Source: an uncultured Methylophilaceae bacterium
GTDB lineage: Bacteria > Pseudomonadota > Gammaproteobacteria > Burkholderiales > Methylophilaceae
DNA length: 64,000 nucleotides
Assembly (NCBI GenBank): GCA_905618945.1
Contig: CAJQTF010000005.1
Span: 1 to 64,000 of the forward strand
Reading direction: 5' to 3'
The translations under genes were made by a program, and so were the position numbers. A model generated the notes under the pieces. It was not told where the DNA came from. It saw only the letters and a program-made list of their open reading frames with translations, and did no database searches. Below are positions 7,721-16,956 of the stretch, one piece after another (the first letter of the stretch is position 1; the number at the start of each line of letters is the position of its first letter).

Positions 7721-8565
7721 GCCCTCAAGATTATTGCAAACAAAAAACTAATGAGAGTCATTCTAGTTTTTTGTTTGCCTTCATATTTCTAAGCCAAAAA
7801 AAAAGAAACGCCCTCACTGCGCTTTATGCATTTTGTCGCGAAGTTGATGATGTAGTTGACGAATGTAAAGAATACGAAATTAGTAAAAGCACATTAGACT
7901 GGTGGCGATTTGAAATTGATCGCTTATATAACAACGAACCCCAACATCCTGTTACTAAAGCTTTAGATCCTTATATAAAACATTATGAGCTTGATAAAGC
8001 TTACTTTGTTGAGATTATTAATGGTATGGAGATGGATCTTAATTTTAGTCGTTATGAGAGTTTTAAAGAGCTTCAATTATATTGTTATCGAGTAGCATCG
8101 ACCGTCGGTATATTATCTGCCCAAATATTTGGATATAAAGATAGTAAGACTCTAAAATATGCACACAACCTTGGAATTGCATTGCAACTTACTAATATTA
8201 TTAGAGATATTGGGGAAGATGCAAAAAGAGGGAGAATTTATATACCAATCGACGAGCTAAAAAAACTCAACATCACTGAATCAGAAATTCTTAAAAATAT
8301 TAATGAAAAAAAATTTCAAGACTTAATTCAAACCCAAACAAAACGTGCGCATGATTATTACAAGCTTGCGATTAGTAACTTACCTGATGAGGATAAAATA
8401 AATCAAAAACCAGGGTTGATGATGGGGAATATTTATTATGTGTTGCTATCTAAAATTAAAAAAAATAGTTCTAAAAATATACTTAACCAAAAAATAGAAT
8501 TATCTAACTTAAGAAAATTCTTAATTGTCGTGCTTACTTCTTTTAATTACCGATGGATTAAATAG
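7717..8565 (+). CDS. hpnD: Presqualene diphosphate synthase HpnD (phytoene synthase-like)
   Basis: A 282-aa partner of HpnC. It has both Asp-rich motifs, CREVDDVVDE and LTNIIRDIGEDAKRGRIYIP, and ALTALYAFCR at the N-terminus. It would join two farnesyl diphosphates to presqualene diphosphate. The start is the ATG at 7717 that overlaps the hpnC stop. Sequence alone does not fully exclude a phytoene synthase, but pairing with hpnC favours squalene synthesis. No hpnE (squalene-forming desaturase) is in the window. Its stop abuts the convergent radA stop with no base between. Confidence 0.82.
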   Translation: MSPQDYCKQKTNESHSSFLFAFIFLSQKKRNALTALYAFCREVDDVVDECKEYEISKSTLDWWRFEIDRLYNNEPQHPVTKALDPYIKHYELDKAYFVEIINGMEMDLNFSRYESFKELQLYCYRVASTVGILSAQIFGYKDSKTLKYAHNLGIALQLTNIIRDIGEDAKRGRIYIPIDELKKLNITESEILKNINEKKFQDLIQTQTKRAHDYYKLAISNLPDEDKINQKPGLMMGNIYYVLLSKIKKNSSKNILNQKIELSNLRKFLIVVLTSFNYRWIK

Positions 8566-9933
8566 TTATCGTTTAATTAAATCTAGAGCCTGAGAAAGAG
8601 TCTCGACTGGTAATATTTCAATGTCTTTGATTTTTTGTTTAGCTTGATTTGCTTTTGGAATTATTGCACGCGTAAATCCTAGTTTAGCTGCTTCCTTAAG
8701 TCTTTCCTGCCCTCTTTGAACCGGACGAACTTCACCAGCCAAACCAATCTCTCCGAATATAACTGTTTTTTGATCTAATGGCTGGTCTTTAAATGAGGAT
8801 ACGATTGCACATAAAATTGCTAAGTCAACTCCTGGCTCTGTTATTTTTACACCGCCAACAGCATTCACAAAAACATCTTGATCATAACAAGCAACCCCAG
8901 CATGCCTGTTTAATGAGGCTAATAGCATTGCTAATCGATTGTGATCTAACCCAACCGAAAGTCTTTTAGGGGATTGTCCATGAGAGTCATCAACTAACGC
9001 TTGAATCTCTATTAACATAGGTCTTGATCCTTCTTGAATGCAAGTTATACATGAACCATTAACTTGCTCATGATGATGGGATAGAAATAAAGCTGATGGA
9101 TTAGTAACTTCTTTAAGGCCTTTCTCTGTCATTGCAAATACACCCAGTTCATTTACTGCACCATATCTATTTTTAAATGCACGAATCATTCTAAAACTTG
9201 AGCTTGGGTCACCCTCGAAATAAAGGACGGTATCAACAATATGCTCCAAAACTCTTGGCCCAGCTAAAGTTCCTTCTTTTGTAACATGCCCAACAAGAAT
9301 CATTGTGATATCTAATTGTTTAGCAATTCTTGTGAGTTGAGCTGAGCATTCTCTAACTTGGGTTACCGAGCCAGGTGCTGAAGTTATCTCTTCGGAGTAA
9401 ATTGTTTGAATTGAATCAATCACAACTACATTAGGCTTATTCTTTTCAATAGTTTGAACAATTTTTTCTAGATTAATCTCAGATAAAATTGAAATATCTG
9501 AAACCTCAAGCTCTAGCCTCCTTGCTCGCATCGCAATTTGTTGCGAGGACTCTTCGCCACTAATGTAAATAACGTTACAAGGGTCGCTTGGGTCTTGTGT
9601 TATTTTTGATAAAGCCTGAATTAGTATTGTTGACTTACCAATTCCAGGATCACCTCCTAATAAAATAACTCCGCCAGGAACAAAGCCACCACCAAGAACT
9701 CGGTCAAACTCTGAAATCTTTGTTTGTCTTTTTAAAATATTTACTGTTTCAACTTCATTTAATTTTGTTAATTCATTAGATTTTGTTAAAGAAGCGTATC
9801 TTTTTACACCTTTACCTTCTACAAGGCTCTCAACTAATGTATTCCACCCAAAACAATGAAGGCATTGCCCCTGCCACTTAGTCGATTGGCCACCACACTC
9901 AGTGCATTGATAAACAATTTTACTTTTGGGCAT
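8566..9933 (-). CDS. radA: DNA repair protein RadA (Sms)
   Basis: A 455-aa branch-migration ATPase. Features in order are an N-terminal Cys4 zinc finger (CTECGG, then CLHC), Walker A GGDPGIGKST, the RadA signature KNRYG (as FKNRYGAVNE) and a C-terminal Lon-protease-like domain that lacks the protease dyad function. It helps process recombination intermediates. The start overlaps the end of alr by 14 nt, placing it last in a dnaB-alr-radA operon. Confidence 0.95.
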   Translation of the reverse strand: MPKSKIVYQCTECGGQSTKWQGQCLHCFGWNTLVESLVEGKGVKRYASLTKSNELTKLNEVETVNILKRQTKISEFDRVLGGGFVPGGVILLGGDPGIGKSTILIQALSKITQDPSDPCNVIYISGEESSQQIAMRARRLELEVSDISILSEINLEKIVQTIEKNKPNVVVIDSIQTIYSEEITSAPGSVTQVRECSAQLTRIAKQLDITMILVGHVTKEGTLAGPRVLEHIVDTVLYFEGDPSSSFRMIRAFKNRYGAVNELGVFAMTEKGLKEVTNPSALFLSHHHEQVNGSCITCIQEGSRPMLIEIQALVDDSHGQSPKRLSVGLDHNRLAMLLASLNRHAGVACYDQDVFVNAVGGVKITEPGVDLAILCAIVSSFKDQPLDQKTVIFGEIGLAGEVRPVQRGQERLKEAAKLGFTRAIIPKANQAKQKIKDIEILPVETLSQALDLIKR

Positions 9934-11002
9934 TGATATTCCTTAAAGGGACTCTTTGAGAAGCTGAAATAGCACAAATTAACTCGTAACCAACTGTACC
10001 TGAGAATTGTGCAACAGAATCTACAAAAACTTGCTCGCCCCATAGCTCTACTTTTGAGCCAATATTTGCACTTGGGATTTGTGATAAGTCAACATACAAC
10101 ATATCCATTGATACACGGCCCACTAAAGATGAAAGATGTCCATCAATTGCAATAGGCGTTCCATTTTTAGCATGTCTCGGATAACCATCTGCATAGCCGC
10201 ATGCCACAATTCCAATCCTCATATCTTTATTCGCTTTAAAACCTAATCCATACCCAACCGAGTTTCCAGCTTTAATATTTTGAACAGCAATTATTTCTGA
10301 CATTAATGACATTACTGGCATTAACTCTAAATCTTTAGCAGTTTTATTTTCAAATGGGGAAAGACCATAGAGCATAATTCCTGGCCTGACCCAGTCTAGC
10401 CTTGACTCAGGGTACCTTATAATAGCGGCCGAATTTGCAACCGAAGCAGGGTAAGTATAGTTATCATAAATTAAATTAAAGATGCCAAGCTGCTTTCCTA
10501 TTCCCTCTTCTTCGTCTGCAGTCGAAAAGTGCGTCATTAAAACAATATCTTCAATATATGGATTACTACTTAAAGACTCAAGCAAATAGTCTATTTCATC
10601 TGGCATAAAACCTAATCGGTTCATTCCTGTATTAATTTTTAGGTGAATATTAATTGGAAATATTGGTTTTACTTGATTAATTAACTCAATTTGTCTTTGA
10701 TTATGAATAGTTACATTAATTCTTAATTTTGAAGCAATATTAACTTCATCCTTATCGAAAAAACCTTCTAACAACAGTATGGTTTGCTTGAAGTTGTTTT
10801 CTCTAAGTTGCATTGCTTCATTAATTGAAAGAACTGCAAAACCATCAGAAGACTTTAATGTTTTGGCTACATCTAATAAGCTATGGCCATATGCATTTGC
10901 TTTTAAAACAGCCATTATTTTACTTTTATTTGCTATTTTTTTTATATGATTAAGATTGCTTAATAGCGCTTGATGATTAATAGTTGCTTTAAGTGGTCGC
11001 AT
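9920..11002 (-). CDS. alr: Alanine racemase
   Basis: A 360-aa PLP enzyme that makes D-alanine for peptidoglycan. The PLP lysine motif AVLKANAYGHS is near residue 35 and the second-base tyrosine motif MLYGLSPF is in the middle. The C-terminal beta domain includes GRVSMDMLYVDL. Length is normal. It lies between dnaB (5 nt gap) and radA (14 nt overlap), as in many proteobacteria. Confidence 0.94.
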   Translation of the reverse strand: MRPLKATINHQALLSNLNHIKKIANKSKIMAVLKANAYGHSLLDVAKTLKSSDGFAVLSINEAMQLRENNFKQTILLLEGFFDKDEVNIASKLRINVTIHNQRQIELINQVKPIFPINIHLKINTGMNRLGFMPDEIDYLLESLSSNPYIEDIVLMTHFSTADEEEGIGKQLGIFNLIYDNYTYPASVANSAAIIRYPESRLDWVRPGIMLYGLSPFENKTAKDLELMPVMSLMSEIIAVQNIKAGNSVGYGLGFKANKDMRIGIVACGYADGYPRHAKNGTPIAIDGHLSSLVGRVSMDMLYVDLSQIPSANIGSKVELWGEQVFVDSVAQFSGTVGYELICAISASQRVPLRNINAQK

Positions 11003-11007
11003 TGATT

Positions 11008-12381
11008 TTAATAACCAGACTCATATCCGGGATTCGCATAATTTTCAAACCGCGTAAATTCACCAACAAAAGTTAGCTTCACAGTACCAATTGGGCCACT
11101 TCTTTGTTTGGCTAAGATTATTTCAGCAATTCCTTTGTCAGCCGACTCTGGATTATAAACTTCATCTCGATATATAAACATAATCACGTCTGCATCTTGC
11201 TCAATAGCCCCAGATTCCCTTAAATCTGACATTTGAGGCCTTTTATCTGGTCGGCTATCTACATTCCTGTTGAGTTGAGATAATGCAACCACTGGAACAT
11301 TTAACTCTTTAGCTAGTGACTTTAATGAACGAGAAATTTCAGATATTTCTGTGGCTCGGTTTTCACCCTGCTGACCACCCAAGGCTGACATAAGTTGAAT
11401 ATAATCAACAACTATTAGTCCCAAACCACCTTCAGTAGATCGATGCAACCTTCTTGCACGAGCTCTAAGCTCATAAGAGTTAAGAGCTGAGCCTTCATCG
11501 ATGAAAAGTGGTGCCTCATTAAGCCGGCCTAAACCATCAGCGATTTTTGCCCAATCATCCTCATCCATTTTTCCAGTTCGCATTTTTTGCTGATTAACTT
11601 TAGATACTGCTCCAAGAAGCCTTGTCACTATCTGCTCTGAGCCCATCTCCATTGAAAATATAGCTACTGCCTTATTTTGGTCAACTCCACATGCTTCTGC
11701 AATGTTCATTGCTAATGCAGTTTTTCCCATAGAAGGTCTCCCAGCAATGATTATCAACTCACCACCATGAAGTCCAGTAGTTAAGTTATCTAAATCAGTA
11801 AATCCAGTAGAGAGGCCAGTTACAGTTCCAGGGTTTTGTCCTCTTTCTTCTAGATCTCTTACAACCTGAGCTATAACAGCTTGAAAGTCTTTATACCCCA
11901 ATCTATTACTCTCAGATTCAGCGATAGCAAATAACTTAGCCTCCATTTCATCTAATAATTGCTGTGCATCTTTTCCTTTTGGCAAAAAAGCGCCTTCAAC
12001 AATGTCTGAGCCTACTGTAATTAAATTACGTAAAATCGAATTATCACGAATAATTTTAGCGTAACCTCGAATATTGGCAACAGAAGGCATATTCTCTGCA
12101 AGACTTCCAAGGTAAGCGATGCCACCAGTTGATGTTAGTTCGGAATTTTTTTCCAAAGACTCAGCAACAGTAATTACATCTGCTGGGTTGCTTGAATTAA
12201 TAAGGTTTATTATATGAATAAAAATTTGGCGATGATCTTGCCTGTAAAAATCTTTTGAAGAGATGGTGTCGGCCACTTGATCTAATGCCGAGTTATCAAT
12301 TAATAAGCCACCCAATAACGATTGTTCAGCTTCAACAGAATGAGGAGGTAGTTTTAAATTTTTAATTTGATCGTCGGCCAT
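11008..12381 (-). CDS. dnaB: Replicative DNA helicase DnaB
   Basis: A 457-aa hexameric helicase. The N-terminal domain (LPPHSVEAEQSLLGGLL) binds primase. The C-terminal RecA-like domain has Walker A AGRPSMGKTAL, Walker B VVDYIQLM and the LSQLNRNVDSR arginine-finger region. It has no intein. It follows rplI across a terminator-like hairpin, so it is likely transcribed with alr and radA. Confidence 0.96.
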   Translation of the reverse strand: MADDQIKNLKLPPHSVEAEQSLLGGLLIDNSALDQVADTISSKDFYRQDHRQIFIHIINLINSSNPADVITVAESLEKNSELTSTGGIAYLGSLAENMPSVANIRGYAKIIRDNSILRNLITVGSDIVEGAFLPKGKDAQQLLDEMEAKLFAIAESESNRLGYKDFQAVIAQVVRDLEERGQNPGTVTGLSTGFTDLDNLTTGLHGGELIIIAGRPSMGKTALAMNIAEACGVDQNKAVAIFSMEMGSEQIVTRLLGAVSKVNQQKMRTGKMDEDDWAKIADGLGRLNEAPLFIDEGSALNSYELRARARRLHRSTEGGLGLIVVDYIQLMSALGGQQGENRATEISEISRSLKSLAKELNVPVVALSQLNRNVDSRPDKRPQMSDLRESGAIEQDADVIMFIYRDEVYNPESADKGIAEIILAKQRSGPIGTVKLTFVGEFTRFENYANPGYESGY

Positions 12382-12399
12382 TATGTGATTATAACTAAT

Positions 12400-12427
12400 A
12401 AAAAAAAAGCTGCCCTATTGGCAGCTT
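12400..12427 (-). terminator. Intrinsic terminator of the rpsF-rpsR-rplI operon
   Basis: On the minus strand AAGCTGCC, a short loop AATA and GGCAGCTT form a perfect 8-bp stem followed by a run of T residues. It lies in the 67-nt gap between rplI and dnaB, so transcription from the ribosomal operon should largely stop here. Confidence 0.85.
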
Positions 12428-12448
12428 AAAAAATTGAAAATAATTATT

Positions 12449-12898
12449 TTATTCCTCGCCTTTGACAACTAATTTTATCTCGACATTAATCTCTTGATGG
12501 AGATTTAAAGTGATTATATGCTCTCCAGCATTCTTAATTGGTCCATCAGGCATTCTGATTTCTGACTTAACAATTTCATGTTTAGATTCATTTAGGGCCT
12601 CGGCAATGTCTATATTACTAACAGATCCAAAAAGTTTTCCATCGATACCTGCTTTTTGATTAATTTCAAGAACAAAACCCTCTAGAGCTTTAGATCTTTT
12701 CTGTGCAACTTTTAATAATGCAGCTTGTTGCTTCTCTATATCTGAACGTTTAATCTCAAATTCAGCCTTGTTCGAGTCAGTCGCTCTTTTAGCTTTTCCT
12801 TGAGGAATTAAAAAATTTCTACCGTAGCCATCTTTAACTTTAACTATATCGCCTAAATTACCAAGGTTTATGATTTTCTCTAATAAAATTATTTCCAT
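12449..12898 (-). CDS. rplI: 50S ribosomal protein L9
   Basis: A 149-aa protein of normal length. The N-terminal rRNA-binding domain starts MEIILLEKIINLGNLGD and includes VKDGYGRNFLIPQGKA. A long connecting helix and the C-terminal domain (GKLFGSVSNIDIAEAL) follow. It is the last gene of the rpsF-rpsR-rplI operon, 10 nt after rpsR. Confidence 0.96.
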   Translation of the reverse strand: MEIILLEKIINLGNLGDIVKVKDGYGRNFLIPQGKAKRATDSNKAEFEIKRSDIEKQQAALLKVAQKRSKALEGFVLEINQKAGIDGKLFGSVSNIDIAEALNESKHEIVKSEIRMPDGPIKNAGEHIITLNLHQEINVEIKLVVKGEE

Positions 12899-12908
12899 AA
12901 AAAACTCC

Positions 12909-13136
12909 TTAGTGTTTGTCGGTAAATGGTAAAAGTGCTAAAAATCTTGCACGCTTTACGGCCGTAGTTAATTGTCTTTGATATCTAGATTTCGTACCAG
13001 TTATTCTAGCCGGTATTATTTTACCGTTTTCAGTAATAAAATCTTTTAAGAGGCTAACGTCTTTATAATCAACCTGCTTAATACCTTCTGCAGAAAATCT
13101 ACAATAACGCCTTCTCTTATACATATCTCTTGCCAT
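12909..13136 (-). CDS. rpsR: 30S ribosomal protein S18
   Basis: A 75-aa protein with the S18 core, including [34 protein letters not shown] and [14 protein letters not shown]. It pairs with S6 on the ribosome. It starts 3 nt after rpsF. Many betaproteobacteria have priB between these two genes, and here there is no room for it. Confidence 0.96.
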   Translation of the reverse strand: MARDMYKRRRYCRFSAEGIKQVDYKDVSLLKDFITENGKIIPARITGTKSRYQRQLTTAVKRARFLALLPFTDKH

Positions 13137-13139
13137 TCT

Positions 13140-13622
13140 CTATTCTCCTTCTTTTTCTTTTGAATTTTCTTTAACAGCTTCTTTAGCTGGCTCTTTAGCT
13201 GGCTCTTTAGCTGGCTCTTTAGCTGGCTCTTTAGTTGGCTCTTTAGCTGGCTCTTTAGCTGGCTTATCTTCAATTTTTCTATCACCAACCAGAGACTTAG
13301 ACTTTTCCTCTCTCATCATTGGTGATTGAGAAGTTACTGCGGTTTTTGTAGCAAAAACTAAATGGCGAATAATTGCATCGTTAAATTTAAAAGTGTGCTC
13401 AAGCTCAGCCAATGTTACCAAATTGCATTCAATATTCATTAGCACATAATGAGCTTTGTGAATTTTTTGAATTGGGTATGCAAGCTGAAGCCTTCCCCAG
13501 TCTTCTAGTCGATGGACTGCACCCTTACTTGATTTTATTACTGCTTGATATTTTTCGATCATAGCTGGAACTTGTTCGCTTTGATCAGGATGGACAATAA
13601 ATACTAATTCGTAATGACGCAT
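13140..13622 (-). CDS. rpsF: 30S ribosomal protein S6 with a repetitive AKEP tail
   Basis: The start at 13622 follows AGGGAG; the 160-aa product begins [20 protein letters not shown] longer frame to 13652 is not needed. The S6 fold ends near residue 95. A long charged C-terminal tail with repeated AKEP units then follows, making the protein longer than the 131-aa E. coli form. The tail ends in a run of Glu and Lys. It is first in its operon, with its own promoter and a leader hairpin. Confidence 0.94.
   Translation of the reverse strand: MRHYELVFIVHPDQSEQVPAMIEKYQAVIKSSKGAVHRLEDWGRLQLAYPIQKIHKAHYVLMNIECNLVTLAELEHTFKFNDAIIRHLVFATKTAVTSQSPMMREEKSKSLVGDRKIEDKPAKEPAKEPTKEPAKEPAKEPAKEPAKEAVKENSKEKEGE
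13181..13264 (-). repeat. 12-bp tandem repeat in rpsF (7 units)
   Basis: Seven head-to-tail copies of a 12-nt unit (CTTTAGCTGGCT on the plus strand) encode the peptide AKEP in S6. One copy differs by a base, giving TKEP. The unit length is a multiple of three, so copy-number change by slippage would lengthen or shorten the tail without a frameshift. Confidence 0.95.
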
Positions 13623-13641
13623 AAAACTCCCTATGGTTGTA

Positions 13642-13666
13642 GCTTCCAACATTATTGTTGTGAAGC
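13642..13666 (-). promoter_or_regulatory. Leader hairpin upstream of rpsF
   Basis: The transcript leader contains GCTTC-A-CAAC, loop AATAAT, then GTTG-GAAGC: nine base pairs with one bulged A. It sits about 20 nt before the S6 start codon. S6-S18 leaders in other bacteria regulate this operon. I do not see the CCG signature of the published motif, so feedback control is only a possibility. Confidence 0.45.
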
Positions 13667-13684
13667 AAGGATTTAAGAATGGTT

Positions 13685-13712
13685 AGTATATTGTTTTTTA
13701 TAATAAAATCAA
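13685..13712 (-). promoter_or_regulatory. Putative sigma-70 promoter of rpsF operon
   Basis: On the minus strand TTGATT and TATACT are separated by 16 nt, close to the consensus elements. The site lies in the 103-nt gap before rpsF and leaves a leader of roughly 55 nt that contains the hairpin. It is the only good match seen in the gap. Confidence 0.6.
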
Positions 13713-13725
13713 TGACATTTATAAA

Positions 13726-15759
13726 TTAAATTCTGTCTTTAATATTAGCACCGTATATTTTCTCTTTTAAATACTTAACCTGATCTCTAATACTTGCTGC
13801 CTTCTCAAATTCCAAATTTCTAGCAGAGATTTGCATAGATTTTTCTAATTTTCCTATTTCTTTAATTACCTCGGGCTCTGTTAAGTCTTCGTATTTTCTA
13901 TTCTCTTTCTTTAATGCCCGTTCTTTTTTATGCTCTTCAACATCCTCAAGAGTTTCAATAATATCTTTAACTTTTTTTACAATTCCAACAGGGGTAATAT
14001 TATTATCTAAGTTAAATTTTATTTGTTTTATTCGTCGCCTCTCTGTTTCGTCAATTGCCGCCTTCATGCTTCTTGTTATTTTATTACCATAAAAAATTAC
14101 TTGACCATTAAGGTTTCTTGCTGCCCTTCCAGCTGTTTGTATTAAAGAGCGTTCGGACCTTAAAAAACCTTCTTTATCTGCATCTAAAATAGCAACTAAT
14201 GAAACCTCTGGGATATCCAAACCCTCTCTAAGCAAATTAATGCCTACTACAACATCAAATTTACCCAGCCTTAAATCACGAATAATCTCTACCCTTTCAA
14301 CCGTATCAATTTCTGAATGAAGGTACCTTACCTTTATTGAATGCTCTGTAAGATAATCAGTTAAGTCTTCAGACATACGTTTAGTCAGGGTAGTTACTAA
14401 CACTCTTTCTTTTAAGTTAACTCTTTTTTTTATCTCTCCCAACAAGTCATCAACTTGACTATCAGCTGGCTTAACAATAATTTTAGGATCAATTAAACCG
14501 GTTGGGCGAGCAACTTGTTCAACAATTATTTTTGAATGCGTAGCTTCATAATCTGCTGGTGTTGCGCTGACAAAAATAGATTGTCGCATTACTGCTTCAA
14601 ATTCTTCGAATCTTAATGGCCTGTTGTCATGAGCAGAAGGTAGGCGAAAACCATAATTAACTAAATTTTCTTTTCTCGCTCTATCACCCTTTGACATTCC
14701 CCCTATTTGAGGAATTGTTACATGACTTTCATCAATAATCATTATTGAATTTTTAGGGAGGTAGTCTAGCAAGGTTGGGGCTGGGTCGCCTGCCTGTCTG
14801 CCTGATAAATGTCGAGAATAATTCTCTATACCCTTACAAAACCCTATTTCATTAAGCATTTCAATATCAAACTTTGTTCTTTGTTCGATACGTTGCGCCT
14901 CAACTAACTTACCTTCGCTTACAAATTCTTTGACTCTTTCAGCTAACTCACTTTTTATTCTTTCAATTGCTCTTACTATATTATCTCTAGGAGTAACGTA
15001 ATGACTAGATGGGTAAATAGTGAAGCGCTTAGCTTTTTCAAATAACTGGCCGGTCAACGGATCAAATGCAGTTATTGATTCAATAAGGTCATCAAATAAG
15101 CTTATACGAATAGCAGTTTCTGAGTTCTCAGCAGGAAAAATGTCTATAACATCGCCACGAACTCTAAAACATCCTCGTGAAAAATCAAAATCATTCCTTG
15201 TGTATTGCATAGACAACAAGCGCAAAATTATATTTCTTTGAAGTAACTTTTCTCCGACTTGAAGATACAAAACCATTCCTTGATAATCTACTGGGTCACC
15301 GATTCCATAGATGGCTGAAACTGTTGCAACAATAACTGAATCGTCTCTTTCTAATAGTGCCTTGGTTGCTGAAAGTCTCATTTGCTCAATATGATCATTA
15401 ATACTTGAATCTTTTTCAATGAAAACATCCCGTCCAGGAACATAAGCTTCTGGCTGATAATAATCATAATAAGATACAAAATACTCCACAGAGTTATTTG
15501 GAAAAAACTCTTTAAATTCTGAATAAAGTTGGGCTGCAAGTGTTTTATTTGGAGCCATCACAATCGCAGGTCTTCCTGTTTTAGCTATAACATTGGCAAT
15601 GGTGTAAGTTTTACCAGATCCGGTAACACCAAGAAGTGTTTGAAATTTTTCTCCTGAATCAATGCCATGAGTTAGTTTTTTTATTGCCTGAGGTTGGTCA
15701 CCGGCCGGCATAAAAGGTTGGTGCAATTCAAAGGGACTATTAGGAAACTTTTGATTCAA
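13726..15759 (-). CDS. uvrB: Excinuclease ABC subunit B
   Basis: A 677-aa damage-verification helicase of nucleotide excision repair. It has Walker A GVTGSGKT, the beta-hairpin region ([12 protein letters not shown]), DESHVTIPQ (Walker B), [12 protein letters not shown] (motif VI) and a C-terminal UVR domain that contacts UvrC ([20 protein letters not shown]). Length is typical. It is a single gene, divergent from the exported protease. Confidence 0.96.
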   Translation of the reverse strand: MNQKFPNSPFELHQPFMPAGDQPQAIKKLTHGIDSGEKFQTLLGVTGSGKTYTIANVIAKTGRPAIVMAPNKTLAAQLYSEFKEFFPNNSVEYFVSYYDYYQPEAYVPGRDVFIEKDSSINDHIEQMRLSATKALLERDDSVIVATVSAIYGIGDPVDYQGMVLYLQVGEKLLQRNIILRLLSMQYTRNDFDFSRGCFRVRGDVIDIFPAENSETAIRISLFDDLIESITAFDPLTGQLFEKAKRFTIYPSSHYVTPRDNIVRAIERIKSELAERVKEFVSEGKLVEAQRIEQRTKFDIEMLNEIGFCKGIENYSRHLSGRQAGDPAPTLLDYLPKNSIMIIDESHVTIPQIGGMSKGDRARKENLVNYGFRLPSAHDNRPLRFEEFEAVMRQSIFVSATPADYEATHSKIIVEQVARPTGLIDPKIIVKPADSQVDDLLGEIKKRVNLKERVLVTTLTKRMSEDLTDYLTEHSIKVRYLHSEIDTVERVEIIRDLRLGKFDVVVGINLLREGLDIPEVSLVAILDADKEGFLRSERSLIQTAGRAARNLNGQVIFYGNKITRSMKAAIDETERRRIKQIKFNLDNNITPVGIVKKVKDIIETLEDVEEHKKERALKKENRKYEDLTEPEVIKEIGKLEKSMQISARNLEFEKAASIRDQVKYLKEKIYGANIKDRI

Positions 15760-15862
15760 AATGTATGCTTTAGAAAAAAGTCTTACTTTAACAGTTTGAG
15801 AACTTTAATAGATACAATTAGTCAATTAAATTAAACCTAATTATTACAAAAGGCATTTCATT

Positions 15863-16852
15863 ATGAAAAAATTCTTTATATTATCTTTATTATTATTACA
15901 AACTATCCCTGTCTTTGCGATAGATAAAGCGGCATTATTAAAGGCTTTTGGTTCGATAGTCATGGTAAGAGGTTACACAGAAAGTGGGAGTCTTGCATAC
16001 GGCTCAGGGGTTATAGTTGGAAAAGGTGAAGTTATTACTAATTGTCATGTATTAAGAAGAACGAAAAACCCCTGGGTTTCACAGGGTGAAGATAGTTATT
16101 CTATTATAGATGTTAGGGTCGATGCATGGCATGACTTATGCCTTTTTAGTGTCCATAACTTAAATAGAGAACCAATAGCTATTGGTTCTAGTAAGAATTT
16201 AGTTAAAGGTCAAGCTTTAGCAGCAATAGGACATTCAAGTGGAGCACCGGTACCATTAACTTCAGGTGGGTATGTTGTTTCAACTTATGATTATGAAAAA
16301 GGGAAGATTATTCTAAGTTCAGCAAAATTTAGATTAGGTGCCAGTGGAAGTGGTTTATTTGATATGAAGGGTAATCTAGTAGGTATCAACACATTCAAAA
16401 CGACAGGTTATGGATCTTACTATGCAATGCCAATTGATTGGCTTAGTGATTTAAGAAAAAAAGATAAGCAAACAAATTTTCTAATAAAAGGTAAGGCTCT
16501 ATGGGAAGAAGATGAAAACAAAAAACCATTTTTCTTAAAGATTGCAGTTCCAAAAGCAAAAGAAGATTGGGGTGATTTATCGAAAGTAGCAAAAGAGTGG
16601 ACAGAAGCAGAAGAAAATAATACAGAAGCATGGTATGAATATGGATTTGCAAATGAAAAATTACTAAATCTAGATATCGCTTTAAAATCATACAAAAAAT
16701 CAATTTCTATTGATAAGAATAATTCTGACTCATTGTTTAGATCTGCACTTATTCACCATAAAAACGGCAACTTAAATAAAGCGAAAAAAATTCAAAAAGA
16801 TTTATTTTTAATTAATGAAGCTAAGAGTCTTGAATTAGAAGAGCTCCTTTAA
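15863..16852 (+). CDS. Exported trypsin-like serine protease with TPR-like tail
   Basis: A 329-aa protein with signal peptide 1-19 (cut after VFA). The protease domain has the full triad: His in TNCHVLRR, Asp in WHDLCLF and Ser in LGASGSGLF. There is no PDZ domain, unlike DegP. The last roughly 110 residues have a tetratricopeptide-like pattern (EAWYEYGFANEKLLNLDIAL and SDSLFRSALIHHKNGNLNKA), probably for binding a partner. A periplasmic location is inferred. The substrate is unknown. Confidence 0.8.
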   Translation: MKKFFILSLLLLQTIPVFAIDKAALLKAFGSIVMVRGYTESGSLAYGSGVIVGKGEVITNCHVLRRTKNPWVSQGEDSYSIIDVRVDAWHDLCLFSVHNLNREPIAIGSSKNLVKGQALAAIGHSSGAPVPLTSGGYVVSTYDYEKGKIILSSAKFRLGASGSGLFDMKGNLVGINTFKTTGYGSYYAMPIDWLSDLRKKDKQTNFLIKGKALWEEDENKKPFFLKIAVPKAKEDWGDLSKVAKEWTEAEENNTEAWYEYGFANEKLLNLDIALKSYKKSISIDKNNSDSLFRSALIHHKNGNLNKAKKIQKDLFLINEAKSLELEELL

Positions 16853-16902
16853 GTATATTGAGTAAAAAATATTTTAATTTTTGAAAAAGGTATTTGTACT
16901 TG

Positions 16903-16931
16903 TTGAGTTTTTAAGTAAAATTAGTTATAAA
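16903..16931 (+). promoter_or_regulatory. Putative sigma-70 promoter of the aminotransferase gene
   Basis: TTGAGT and TATAAA are separated by exactly 17 nt. They lie 26 nt before the TTG start of the aminotransferase, downstream of the protease stop codon. This supports independent transcription of the gene. Confidence 0.6.
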
Positions 16932-16956
16932 ATTTTAATGAATAATGGAATAAACT

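Noticed and set aside
13181-13264. Regular repeats as a CRISPR array
   Set aside because: Units are contiguous 12-mers with no spacers and encode AKEP in S6.
13046-13288. Minus-strand frame with repeated SQLKSQLK
   Set aside because: It is the out-of-frame reading of the rpsF tandem repeat and rpsR start.
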